A model generated the notes under the pieces. The model had not been told where the DNA came from. It saw nothing but the letters and a program-made list of their open reading frames with translations, and searched no databases. A program made the translations under genes and the position numbers. 64,000 nucleotides of DNA from Caminibacter pacificus (lineage in GTDB: Bacteria > Campylobacterota > Campylobacteria > Campylobacterales > Nautiliaceae): positions 1 through 64,000 of the forward strand of contig NZ_RJVK01000003.1 of assembly GCF_003752135.1 (NCBI RefSeq), given 5' to 3'. How positions within the stretch are numbered: the stretch's first letter is position 1; each line of letters opens with the position of its first letter. Shown here in pieces: positions 1 through 7,498 of the stretch.

Positions 1-335
1 AGAAGGTTAATTGGAGACTAAATAAAATATAGACAGGTTTATCGTTATAGAATTATCAAGAATTTTCTACCTTCTTGGGTAGAAGGTTAATTGGAAACTT
101 AACGATATTTTGCTTGTTTTGTTAATTTTTCAAATTTTCTACCTTCTTGGGTAGAAGGTTAATTAGAGACATCTCTTCCATCTCTGTAGTCATCGATATA
201 CTCATAATATTTTCTAATTTTCTACCTTTTTAGGTAGAAGGTTAATTGGAAACGACAAGTAATCCATTTCCACGTTCTCGTAGAGATACCTTGTTACAAT
301 TTCCTACCTTACTTGGTAGGAGATAAATTAGAAAC
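1..335 (+). CRISPR. CRISPR array, distal end (5 repeats, first one cut by window edge)
   Basis: Repeats of 38 nt lie at 61-98, 133-170, 216-253 and 298-335, with the end of another at 1-18. Each starts AATTTYCTACC and ends with GAAAC or GAGAC. A 7-bp stem (TTCTACC with GGTAGAA) is visible in the left half. The four spacers are 42, 34, 45 and 44 nt and share no sequence. The last repeat is the most divergent, which places the leader to the left, outside the window, and transcription on the plus strand. No cas gene is present in the 64 kb, so the type cannot be assigned; GAAAC-ending repeats are common in type I-B and type III systems (known from those families). Confidence 0.95.
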
Positions 336-385
336 CCACCGGGATGACCAAGTATTGCACCAATTCCTTCTTCAACTTTTCATAT
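336..385 (+). other. Possible orphan spacer remnant after last CRISPR repeat
   Basis: About 40-50 bp directly after the last repeat have higher GC than the AT-rich run that follows. They could be a last spacer whose closing repeat has been lost. On the reverse strand this stretch has an open frame reading EEGIGAILGHPGG, as expected for a spacer taken from a coding region. There is no second repeat to bound it, so the right edge is arbitrary. Confidence 0.3.
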
Positions 386-459
386 CTTATTTGTTCCTCT
401 TCAAAGTTTTTTTCTTCTTTTCCTTCGTTTTTGATAAAATTCTCATAAAAAGGCCTAAA

Positions 460-1287
460 ATGAAATATACTCTTTTAATCGATTGTGATGACAAAAAAGG
501 GCTTGTATATAAAATCAGCAAGGTTTTATACGAAAACGACTTCAATATAGAAACTCAACAGGAATTCGTTGATAAAGAAAACAACAAATTCTTTTTCCGC
601 GCCGTAATTGCCGGAGAGGTTGATAAAGAAAAATTAAAAGAGCAGATTTTAAAAGAAGTGCCTTGTGCGAATATTAGAATTTTCAAAAAGCGCAAAAAAA
701 GACTCTTTTTAATGGCTACAAAAGAAGCTCACGCTCTTGGAGATATTCTTATTAAACAATATAGTGGCGATTTGGACGTAGAGATTATAGGAGTTATCGC
801 AAATAGAGAAAATCTAAGAGATTTAGTGGAAAAATTCGATATTCCTTTTTATTACATTCCGGCTGAGGGCAAAAGCCGCGTAGAACACGAAAACGAAATG
901 CTTGAAATCATAAAACCTACAAATCCCGATTTTATAATTTTGGCAAAATTTATGAGAATATTGACACCTAATTTCGTAGAAGAGTTCCCGAATAAAATAA
1001 TAAACATACACCATTCGTTTCTTCCGGCATTCATCGGAGCAAACCCTTACAAACAGGCGTATGATAGAGGCGTAAAAATCATAGGAGCAACGGCCCACTT
1101 CGTAAACAACAACCTCGACGACGGACCGATAATCGAACAAGACGTAATCAGAGTCGACCACGAAATGAGCTGGGAAGAGATGAGACTTCAAGGACGTGAT
1201 ATCGAAAAAATAGTGCTCAGCCGCGCGATTAAGCTTGCTATTGAAGATAGGATATTTGTCTATGCAAATAAGACGATAATATTATAA
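460..1287 (+). CDS. purU: Formyltetrahydrofolate deformylase PurU
   Basis: Hydrolyses 10-formyl-tetrahydrofolate to formate and tetrahydrofolate in the cytoplasm, balancing one-carbon pools and supplying formate. The protein is 275 aa, near the family length of about 280. An N-terminal ACT domain (about 1-75) precedes a formyl-transferase fold (about 85-275) containing NIHHSFLPAF, GATAHFV and the DDGPIIEQDV loop, all characteristic of PurU. The open frame extends back into the CRISPR repeat, but the ATG at 460 is chosen because the ACT domain begins there and an AAAAGG sequence lies just upstream. A GATAAAAT sequence at about 431-438 could be its -10 element. The gene stands alone on this strand, flanked by the CRISPR array and a structured repeat. 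Confidence 0.93.
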   Translation: MKYTLLIDCDDKKGLVYKISKVLYENDFNIETQQEFVDKENNKFFFRAVIAGEVDKEKLKEQILKEVPCANIRIFKKRKKRLFLMATKEAHALGDILIKQYSGDLDVEIIGVIANRENLRDLVEKFDIPFYYIPAEGKSRVEHENEMLEIIKPTNPDFIILAKFMRILTPNFVEEFPNKIINIHHSFLPAFIGANPYKQAYDRGVKIIGATAHFVNNNLDDGPIIEQDVIRVDHEMSWEEMRLQGRDIEKIVLSRAIKLAIEDRIFVYANKTIIL

Positions 1288-1332
1288 GTAGTGAAATTAT
1301 GAGTTTGTAAAATTGTAGGAGTTATTTTAAAA

Positions 1333-1465
1333 ATTAAACAACCCGAAATAATTGCAAATTTTAATGGAAAAAAGCGTTAAAAAAAGCACACAAGCGCGCA
1401 GCGGTCCGGGCTTTTTAGCTTTTTTGTAATGGTCGAAATTTGCTCTCTTGTTGAGGGTGGTTAAT
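1333..1465 (+). repeat. Dispersed structured element, copy 1 (ncRNA-like)
   Basis: This 133-bp stretch recurs at 41253-41387. It folds end to end: 1333-1344 pairs with 1455-1465 (one bulge, one mismatch); 1347-1351 with 1448-1452; 1354-1362 with 1435-1443; 1368-1375 with 1418-1425; and 1381-1387 with 1410-1416. Between the first two helices 5'-GA-3' faces 5'-GA-3', which would form tandem G-A pairs. TTTTTT follows the closing helix, so plus-strand transcription with a terminator-like end is the better reading. Similarity to copy 2 fades into AT-rich flanks with GTGAAAT-type words at about 1290-1500. It matches no RNA family I recognise. It could be a small RNA, a 5' leader of the downstream genes, or a MITE-like repeat. 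Confidence 0.75.
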
Positions 1466-1528
1466 TTTTTATATAGTGGATTAGTGAAATAGTGAATTTG
1501 TAAAAAAATAAATTAAAAAGAGGACGAA

Positions 1529-1651
1529 ATGAAAAAAGAGGAGATAAAATCTCAAATAATCAAAGAAAGATTAAGAGAGATTTTTTTTAAAAAACCAAAG
1601 GCGGTAGCTAAAATTTTCGAACATCTGATAAAAAGGCAAAAAAGTGTTTAA
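1529..1651 (+). CDS. Small ORF of 40 codons, overlapping trmL start
   Basis: The frame opens with ATG 5 nt after AAGAGGA, a good ribosome-binding site, and encodes a lysine-rich, probably helical 40-aa peptide beginning MKKEEIKSQI and ending RQKSV. Its TAA stop lies inside the first codons of trmL (overlap of 8 nt at GTGTTTAA), the arrangement expected for translational coupling. The peptide has no signal sequence or cysteines and I do not recognise it. It contains a T8 run that might be prone to slippage. Spacing, ribosome-binding site and overlap favour a real gene, but a leader ORF serving only to couple trmL translation is equally possible. Confidence 0.55.
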   Translation: MKKEEIKSQIIKERLREIFFKKPKAVAKIFEHLIKRQKSV

Positions 1652-2114
1652 TGTCGTACTATTTAATCCTCAAATTCCACCAAATACCGGAAATATCGGA
1701 AGACTTTGCGTAAATGCCGGAGCAAAACTTCATATCGTAAAGCCCATAGGCTTTGATATTAGTGAAAAAGCTGTAAAAAGAGCGGGGCTTGATTATTGGG
1801 ATAAGCTTGATTTGAAAGTATGGGAGAGTGTTGATGAGTTTTTGAAAAACGTAGATACGAGTAGATGTTTTTTTGCCACTACAAAAACGAAAACTCCCTA
1901 TTTTCAAAAAAAATTTAAACCCGGAGATTATCTGATATTCGGAAGCGAAACAAAGGGAATCGACGAAAAAGTCTTAAACGAACATAAAGAAAATTGTATT
2001 ACAATACCTATGACACGAGAGGGAAGAAGTTTAAATTTAGCCGTAAGCGTGGGAATTGTGCTTTATGAAGCGATAAGACAAAATTTTGATGAATTTATTG
2101 ATTTTAGTCAATGA
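1644..2114 (+). CDS. trmL: tRNA (cytidine/uridine-34 2'-O)-methyltransferase TrmL
   Basis: SPOUT-class, SAM-dependent enzyme that methylates the wobble ribose of leucine tRNAs. It has 156 aa, the usual family length. The N-terminal NPQIPPNTGNIGRLC signature, FGSETKGI and the C-terminal knot motif IPMTREGRSLNLAVS are all present. The GTG at 1644 is chosen because the family begins within a few residues of this point; AAAAAGG sits 8 nt upstream. The start overlaps the 40-codon ORF, so translation may be coupled. The gene ends about 60 bp before the YgbA-like gene. Confidence 0.92.
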   Translation: MFNVVLFNPQIPPNTGNIGRLCVNAGAKLHIVKPIGFDISEKAVKRAGLDYWDKLDLKVWESVDEFLKNVDTSRCFFATTKTKTPYFQKKFKPGDYLIFGSETKGIDEKVLNEHKENCITIPMTREGRSLNLAVSVGIVLYEAIRQNFDEFIDFSQ

Positions 2115-2176
2115 AAGAGAAATTTTTTAAAGCTATAATTTTTTCGTCCCCTCTCCTATTCTCTTAAAGGAAAAAA

Positions 2177-2530
2177 ATGACGACTGATAAATTCAAAAGC
2201 GAAATAGAAACTCTAACTAAATTTTTCCAAATATACTGCCACGATAAACATCAAAATCAATACGAAAAAGAGTATATCATTCCCTATAAAGATATAAAAA
2301 TTACAAAAACGATATCACTTTGTGAAGATTGTCATGAGATGCTTAAATATTCGATTTTAAGACTTCAAGAATGCCCTCACGACCCGAAACCGAGATGTAG
2401 AAATTGCGACGAGCCGTGTTATGAAAAATCAAAATACAAACAAATGGCTAAAATGATGAGATATTCGGGGATGAAATTAGGACTTACCAAAGCCGCAAAA
2501 AGAATAAAAAAAATTTTTAAAAGCTCTTAA
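2177..2530 (+). CDS. YgbA-like protein (nitrous oxide-stimulated promoter family)
   Basis: The 117-aa protein carries eight cysteines, including CEDCHE, a CPHDP turn and CRNCDEPCY, followed by MRYSG and a basic C-terminal tail. This layout matches the YgbA family (Pfam nitrous oxide-stimulated promoter), whose E. coli member is induced by nitric oxide and helps recovery from nitrosative stress. The cysteine array suggests metal or Fe-S binding (inference). AAAGG lies 6-7 nt before the ATG, and a TATAAT at about 2136 could be its -10 box. Its last 14 nt overlap the convergent holA gene. Confidence 0.75.
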   Translation: MTTDKFKSEIETLTKFFQIYCHDKHQNQYEKEYIIPYKDIKITKTISLCEDCHEMLKYSILRLQECPHDPKPRCRNCDEPCYEKSKYKQMAKMMRYSGMKLGLTKAAKRIKKIFKSS

Positions 2531-3434
2531 AAGTTTTGAGATAACTCATCGCTTCCCAAAATATGGCTTCTTTGTTTTTTTCACTATTTCTCATTTGAAG
2601 TTCGAAATTTAACAGATGTTTTAAAAGTTCGTAATAATCTTTTTCTTTAAGTCTTACAGCCAAATCCACTCTTTGTTTTTCAATATCAAAAGGAAGCTTA
2701 TACCCCAAAAAACCTTCAAGAGACGAAAGACCGGTTTTTTTGATATATAAATTATACGAATACAAATCTCTGACATATCTGATAGTCGCAGGAATTATTC
2801 TTTTAAAATCCACAATTTCGAGCATGGTGTTTAGTTTTTCAAAAAAATCTTCACCTCTTAAAATCGATACTATCAAATCCTCAAAAGACTCCTCTTTATA
2901 AATAAAAACAAGCTCTTTTACTACGTCAACGTCAATATTATCACTATATAACGATAATTTTTCTATCTCGCTTCTCAAAAAAGACGGCTCTATCGATTTT
3001 GCTAAAAAAAGTTTTGCTTCTTGGGTTATATTTACTTTTTTTTCATTTGCGATTTTATTTATTAATTCGACTTTATCTCTTAAATTAGGCTCGAAAAATC
3101 TAACGAAATTTTTGCCGAAAACTTCCGGTCTTTTATTGCCGTAATAAAAAAAGAAAAGATAAGAGTTTTTCGTATATTTTTTTAATTTATCTATATTCGG
3201 AGGAATTTTATTGTGTTTTATTATCAAAACGCTCTCTCCTCCGAATAAAGAGGTTTCGTTTAGGTGAGTTTTTGCTATCTCAAAATCATACTCGTCATAA
3301 TACATCTTCAAAATATTTGCGTTTTTGAATTTTTCTTGAATTATTTTTTCGTACTCTTGCAGATAAAACTCGTTACCGTAAAACAACAAAAAGTGCGGAT
3401 ATTGTGCCAATTTATCAAAATCTTTTTTATACAT
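2517..3434 (-). CDS. holA: DNA polymerase III delta subunit HolA
   Basis: Clamp-loader subunit that opens the beta sliding clamp during replication. The protein is 305 aa. The N-terminal LLFYGNEFYLQEY segment is the delta-subunit equivalent of an AAA+ nucleotide-binding region with a degenerate P-loop, as expected because delta does not hydrolyse ATP. The middle lid region (EIEKLSLY) and helical C-terminal collar domain are typical of the family. It is divergent from the FadL-family gene across a 47-bp gap and overlaps the YgbA-like gene tail to tail. Confidence 0.88.
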   Translation of the reverse strand: MYKKDFDKLAQYPHFLLFYGNEFYLQEYEKIIQEKFKNANILKMYYDEYDFEIAKTHLNETSLFGGESVLIIKHNKIPPNIDKLKKYTKNSYLFFFYYGNKRPEVFGKNFVRFFEPNLRDKVELINKIANEKKVNITQEAKLFLAKSIEPSFLRSEIEKLSLYSDNIDVDVVKELVFIYKEESFEDLIVSILRGEDFFEKLNTMLEIVDFKRIIPATIRYVRDLYSYNLYIKKTGLSSLEGFLGYKLPFDIEKQRVDLAVRLKEKDYYELLKHLLNFELQMRNSEKNKEAIFWEAMSYLKTFKSF

Positions 3435-3481
3435 AGCAAACTTTTTGTAAAATTATACAATATTAGGAAAAAGGAGGATAT

Positions 3482-4747
3482 ATGAAAAAAACTTTACTAC
3501 TTTCATCTGTTTTAGTTGCAACTCTTTTTGCAAGCGGATATAGAATACCAGAGCAATCTCTAAAAGGTATAGCTCTTAGTGCCGCAAACGTAGCGAATGC
3601 AAGCGGAGCCGATAGCGCTTATTATAACCCTGCGAATATGGTGTTTAATGAAGACAAAAATAGTTTTGAATTATTAACTACAATGATTCATCTTAATAAG
3701 GTCAAATTTCAAAACGATAACGGAGAAGTATATTATTCAAGAAAAGAAGATTTCATCGTACCTCAGTTTCATTTCACTTCAAAAGACCATAACGGTTGGA
3801 GATTCGGATTTTCGGTAACATACCCGGCAGGTCTTTCAAAAAGATGGGACGATACGATACCTGAAGCAGGAGCAAAAGAATTTACTCTTAAAACTATCGA
3901 ACTAAACCCCGTAATTGCAAAAAAAGTAAATGAAAACATTGGTGTTGCATTCGGTATCAGATTCGTAAAAAGCGAAGGTATCGCAAATGTTTTGGGGCTT
4001 AAATCAAACGGAGACGGAACATACACACCTTTATATTCGGAATATCTAAACGGAGACAGTTTCGATAAAGGATGGAACGCGGCAGTTGCTTTTAGAAGCG
4101 ACGACCAAACATTAAGACTTGCGGCGACTTACCGCTCGAAAATAAATCTTTCACTTAGCGGTGATGCAAGCGGATTTTATAATCTGTATCTAATCACGGG
4201 AAATCCGGCGGATGCTGCAAAAGTAGTAGCTTTTAACACTCCGGGGAAAGTAACGGTACCTTTACCGGCTGTTTTAAATTTAGCTATAGCTAAAAAATTC
4301 GGAAAAACAACACTTGAATTCGTATTTGACAGAACATATTGGCATAGTTATAAAAAATTAGACTTCGATTTTAAAGACCCTGCCGTTAATGCAATATTCG
4401 GTACTCCAAAACCGAAAGACTGGAAAGATTCCAATACTTACAGATTCGGTATAACACACCAATGCAGCGAAAAACTAACAGCAATGTTAGGATATGCTTA
4501 TGACGAATCTCCAGTGCCTAACTCTACAATAGATTTCAGTCTGCCGGATAGCGATAAACATATCTTTTCAGGAGGTATAAAATATAAACTTGACGATAGA
4601 ATGAGTGTAGGAATTTCAGCTCTTTATACAAAACAAAAAACAAGAAGAGCAAGCGTATACGACCCGATTACGAAAACATATACAAACGGGGAATTTAAAG
4701 AGGGAGGAGCGGTATTATTCGCCGCCGGATTCGATTATACTTTCTGA
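3482..4747 (+). CDS. FadL/OmpP1/TodX-family outer membrane transport protein
   Basis: Predicted 14-stranded outer-membrane barrel that lets hydrophobic compounds such as long-chain fatty acids cross the outer membrane. The protein is 421 aa with a clear signal peptide (MKKTLLLSSVLVATLFASG). The mature N terminus YRIPEQSLKGIALSAANVA followed by SAYYNPAN is the FadL hatch signature, and the chain ends in an aromatic residue (YTF), as barrel proteins do. AAAGGAGG gives a strong ribosome-binding site. The substrate cannot be read from sequence. The last 33 nt overlap the 3' end of rnr on the other strand. Confidence 0.9.
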   Translation: MKKTLLLSSVLVATLFASGYRIPEQSLKGIALSAANVANASGADSAYYNPANMVFNEDKNSFELLTTMIHLNKVKFQNDNGEVYYSRKEDFIVPQFHFTSKDHNGWRFGFSVTYPAGLSKRWDDTIPEAGAKEFTLKTIELNPVIAKKVNENIGVAFGIRFVKSEGIANVLGLKSNGDGTYTPLYSEYLNGDSFDKGWNAAVAFRSDDQTLRLAATYRSKINLSLSGDASGFYNLYLITGNPADAAKVVAFNTPGKVTVPLPAVLNLAIAKKFGKTTLEFVFDRTYWHSYKKLDFDFKDPAVNAIFGTPKPKDWKDSNTYRFGITHQCSEKLTAMLGYAYDESPVPNSTIDFSLPDSDKHIFSGGIKYKLDDRMSVGISALYTKQKTRRASVYDPITKTYTNGEFKEGGAVLFAAGFDYTF

Positions 4748-6694
4748 TTCCTCTTTTTTTACTTTACCTTTTATTTTTGCAGTTGCAATATTTGCTTTTA
4801 CGATTTCAATATCCACCTTTTCAAAAAGATTAAATTTTTGTTTATCTTTAAGAAATACTCTCGCTCCTAATAATTTATCTTCAAGAATTTTAGCAATAGG
4901 CGGAATTTCGGTGTCTTCGATTATACCTTTATAAACATCTCCGATGTGTAAATCTGCATATCTTGCATATTTTCTGTCATAAAAATCCCACTCGACTTTC
5001 ATAGCTTCTCTCTCAAGCTCGCTTAATTTCACCACAAGAGCTTCGACATTTCTTAAAATATAATCAAGAATCTTCTTCTCACCTTTAATAGTCGCTTTTA
5101 AAATTCTATGAAGCGTAAGATCCGAATATCTTCTAATAGGTGAAGTGAAATGTGTATATCTCTCAAATCCCAAAGCGAAATGCCCCGTATTTGTTGCATC
5201 GTATCTTGCTTGTTGTTGAGAACGGATAATAAGTTTATCGACGAATTTTTTTATACCCATCTCTTTTGCTTGAGATTGAATACCCTCAACAACTTTCGTA
5301 AAATCTTTTTCATCGACATCAACATCAATTCCGAGTGCCCCAAGCTCACTATATAGTTCGTCAAGCGATGTTTGTGACGGTTTGTCATGTACTCTGAAAA
5401 TACCGAAATCAATCATCTTAGCCGCCGCTTTATTTGCAAGAAGCATACAATCTTCTATCAGCTTATGAGACGGCGTCTCTTTTTCAAGAGTAACGTCTTT
5501 AATCATCCCGTTTTCATCAAGAGTCATTTTAATTTCGTCACTCTCAAATTCAAGACCTGTTTTTAGCCTTTGAGCTCTTATATTTTTAACTCTATCCCAT
5601 AGCGGCATCAACCATTCAAGTATCTCTTTATCGGTATCGTCGATATTTTCAAACTTTCCGTCCAAAAACTCATCCACTCTGTCATACGAATATTTTCTAT
5701 GAGAGTTTATAATAGCTTCGAAAAGCTCCTCTTTTACCACTTCGTTTTTTTCATTAAGAGTAATTTTAAAAACAAACGCAAGTCTGTCTTCGTGCTCTTT
5801 TAAAGAACAAATGTTTTCGCTAAGCTCTCTTGGAAGCATCGGTATGGCTTTGTGAGGAAAGTAGATACTAAACCCTCTCTCTTTCGCTTCTCTATCGATG
5901 TTTCCGTTTAGATAAACATATTCGCTAACATCCGCTATAGCTACATAAAGCTCGTTTTTTTCTTTATCGAAATAAATTGCGTCGTCATGGTCTTTTGCAG
6001 TCGGAGGGTCGATTGTACAAAACGGCAAATCGGTCAAATCCATTCTATCCGGATACATCGACTTATCTACATAATCGCCGTATGCTCTTGCCTCTTTAAT
6101 AGCTTTTTTACTAAATTCCTCTTTTTTGTTATACAAAGCAAGAGAAATTTTTTCATCTACCCATGGGTCTTGCAATACACCCAAAACTTCCTCGATTTTC
6201 GCCGTATAATTATTGACCTTAAATACAGCTCCGTCAGGAAGTTTTTTTAATGTTTTTTTCTTTTCGCTAACGAAAATCGGCATATCCGTTTTAATATTTT
6301 TTAATACCGGCTGTTTTTTGCCGTTTTTGAATTCATACGTCAAATACGCCACCGTATAAGCAAAAGCCTTTTCTAAAATATATACGACTTTCGCTTTTGG
6401 TCTTCCTTTTTTGTTAAATAATCTCTCGGCTACTACCAAATCCCCTTTGCTCGCTCCGTTTAGATGATGAGCTTCGATTAGGTAGTCTTTTTCTTTAACA
6501 CCAATAGGAATTAAAAATCCGAATCCCTTTTTTGTTACATCAACTTTTCCGATTCTATATTTCGATTTAAGTTGAATGATTTTCCCGCTTGTAACAATTC
6601 CAAGCGCAATCAAATCGTTTATAATATCACGCTTGTCTCTTGGGATATCTTTTCTATCTATCCCTTTAACAAGCTTATAAGCAAATTCTTTCAT
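4715..6694 (-). CDS. rnr: Ribonuclease R (RNB family)
   Basis: Processive 3'-5' exoribonuclease that degrades structured RNA and takes part in mRNA and rRNA quality control. At 659 aa it is shorter than E. coli RNase R (about 813) but normal for epsilonproteobacterial forms. It has N-terminal cold-shock-type OB folds, the RNB catalytic core with TIDPPTAKDHDDAI (metal-binding aspartates), HFTSPIRRYSDL, and a C-terminal S1-like segment. The gene is 9 nt upstream of the HDOD gene's stop on the same strand, so it follows the trans-envelope operon and may be cotranscribed with it. Confidence 0.93.
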   Translation of the reverse strand: MKEFAYKLVKGIDRKDIPRDKRDIINDLIALGIVTSGKIIQLKSKYRIGKVDVTKKGFGFLIPIGVKEKDYLIEAHHLNGASKGDLVVAERLFNKKGRPKAKVVYILEKAFAYTVAYLTYEFKNGKKQPVLKNIKTDMPIFVSEKKKTLKKLPDGAVFKVNNYTAKIEEVLGVLQDPWVDEKISLALYNKKEEFSKKAIKEARAYGDYVDKSMYPDRMDLTDLPFCTIDPPTAKDHDDAIYFDKEKNELYVAIADVSEYVYLNGNIDREAKERGFSIYFPHKAIPMLPRELSENICSLKEHEDRLAFVFKITLNEKNEVVKEELFEAIINSHRKYSYDRVDEFLDGKFENIDDTDKEILEWLMPLWDRVKNIRAQRLKTGLEFESDEIKMTLDENGMIKDVTLEKETPSHKLIEDCMLLANKAAAKMIDFGIFRVHDKPSQTSLDELYSELGALGIDVDVDEKDFTKVVEGIQSQAKEMGIKKFVDKLIIRSQQQARYDATNTGHFALGFERYTHFTSPIRRYSDLTLHRILKATIKGEKKILDYILRNVEALVVKLSELEREAMKVEWDFYDRKYARYADLHIGDVYKGIIEDTEIPPIAKILEDKLLGARVFLKDKQKFNLFEKVDIEIVKANIATAKIKGKVKKEESESIIESGGE

Positions 6695-6703
6695 AAAATA
6701 CCC

Positions 6704-7498
6704 TTAGTTACTAATTTTTTCCAATGCCTCTTTGAATTGATTTATATCTAAGTTATATTTTTCAATTTTTTCAAAAGCTTTATTTAAATTCTCCTCGTTA
6801 TTAGGGTCTAACAAGTCGTATGTCGTTCTTAAAACATCCAAACTTGCCGCACACTCGTTATATTCAGGCGCATTTTCCGGATTATCGATATATTGTATTG
6901 GTATAATTAAATCTTGTCCGAAATGCCAGCGTTTGAATAGTTCCGCGGTAATTTCCGGTGTAGTCGCACCTACGTATTCTTTTTCGAGTGCATATCTGTT
7001 TTGAGGAGTTAGTTTGTTTCTGAATTCATTGTGTCTGTTTTCAGTAATAAGTATCAAGGAAATGATCACCGCCCCGATATCAATCAAAAAAGCATCGGTT
7101 GCAATTATATCAAGTTTTTGCTTATTTAATCTATACCAATTAAATGCAAGTGCGTTTCTTTTTAACGCAACATCTTGAAATTGGTCTTCACTTATCCCAT
7201 AAGCACTCAAATCGAATTTAAGAGTATTTCTTATCGCAAAAGAAATTACGAAACCTTTTACTGTAGTCATCCCAAAAAGCGCTACGGCTCTATCTACCGT
7301 TTTGATTTGTCTTGCAAATCCATAAAGTGGAGAATTGGCAGCCTTTAACAAATCTGCTTTTAACATAGGGTCTTTTTCAATTATCGGAACTAAATCTTTA
7401 ACTCCGGCATCAGGATTACTGGTAATTTCTTGAATTTTAACTACGCTATCAGGAAGAGGTGGAAGTGATTTGATTTGGGTTAAAATTTTTTCATTCAT
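6704..7498 (-). CDS. HDOD-domain signalling protein
   Basis: The 264-aa protein is almost entirely one HDOD domain (LPPLPDSVVKIQEI at the N terminus, then AANSPLYGF and TVDRAVALFG). HDOD is a degenerate HD-type fold used in regulation, usually without clear catalytic activity. It starts with ATG after TTAAGGAGCC and overlaps the TPR gene by 8 nt, so it is the last gene of the secretin-containing operon. Its placement suggests it regulates or responds to assembly of that machine (inference); the family has also been linked to motility and cell-cycle control elsewhere. No GGDEF, EAL or response-regulator domain is attached. Confidence 0.8.
   Translation of the reverse strand: MNEKILTQIKSLPPLPDSVVKIQEITSNPDAGVKDLVPIIEKDPMLKADLLKAANSPLYGFARQIKTVDRAVALFGMTTVKGFVISFAIRNTLKFDLSAYGISEDQFQDVALKRNALAFNWYRLNKQKLDIIATDAFLIDIGAVIISLILITENRHNEFRNKLTPQNRYALEKEYVGATTPEITAELFKRWHFGQDLIIPIQYIDNPENAPEYNECAASLDVLRTTYDLLDPNNEENLNKAFEKIEKYNLDINQFKEALEKISN

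Noticed and set aside
313-459. A 49-codon N-terminal extension of PurU beginning inside the last CRISPR repeat
   Set aside because: The extension is Phe/Leu-rich translation of repeat and promoter sequence, with no ribosome-binding site; the ACT domain starts at ATG 460.
1333-1465. tracrRNA or anti-repeat for the nearby CRISPR array
   Set aside because: It shares the word GGTTAATT with the repeat in the same sense, not as a complement, and its twin lies 40 kb away without an array.
1333-1465. 6S RNA, SRP RNA, tmRNA or an integron attC site
   Set aside because: No GGAA tetraloop, tag peptide, or attC R'/R'' boxes are seen, and two copies with a variable apical loop do not fit a single-copy housekeeping RNA.
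1572-1590. Phase-variable homopolymer tract (T8 then A6) controlling the 40-codon ORF
   Set aside because: The run is short and such A/T tracts are frequent in this AT-rich genome; there is no evidence of length variation from one sequence.
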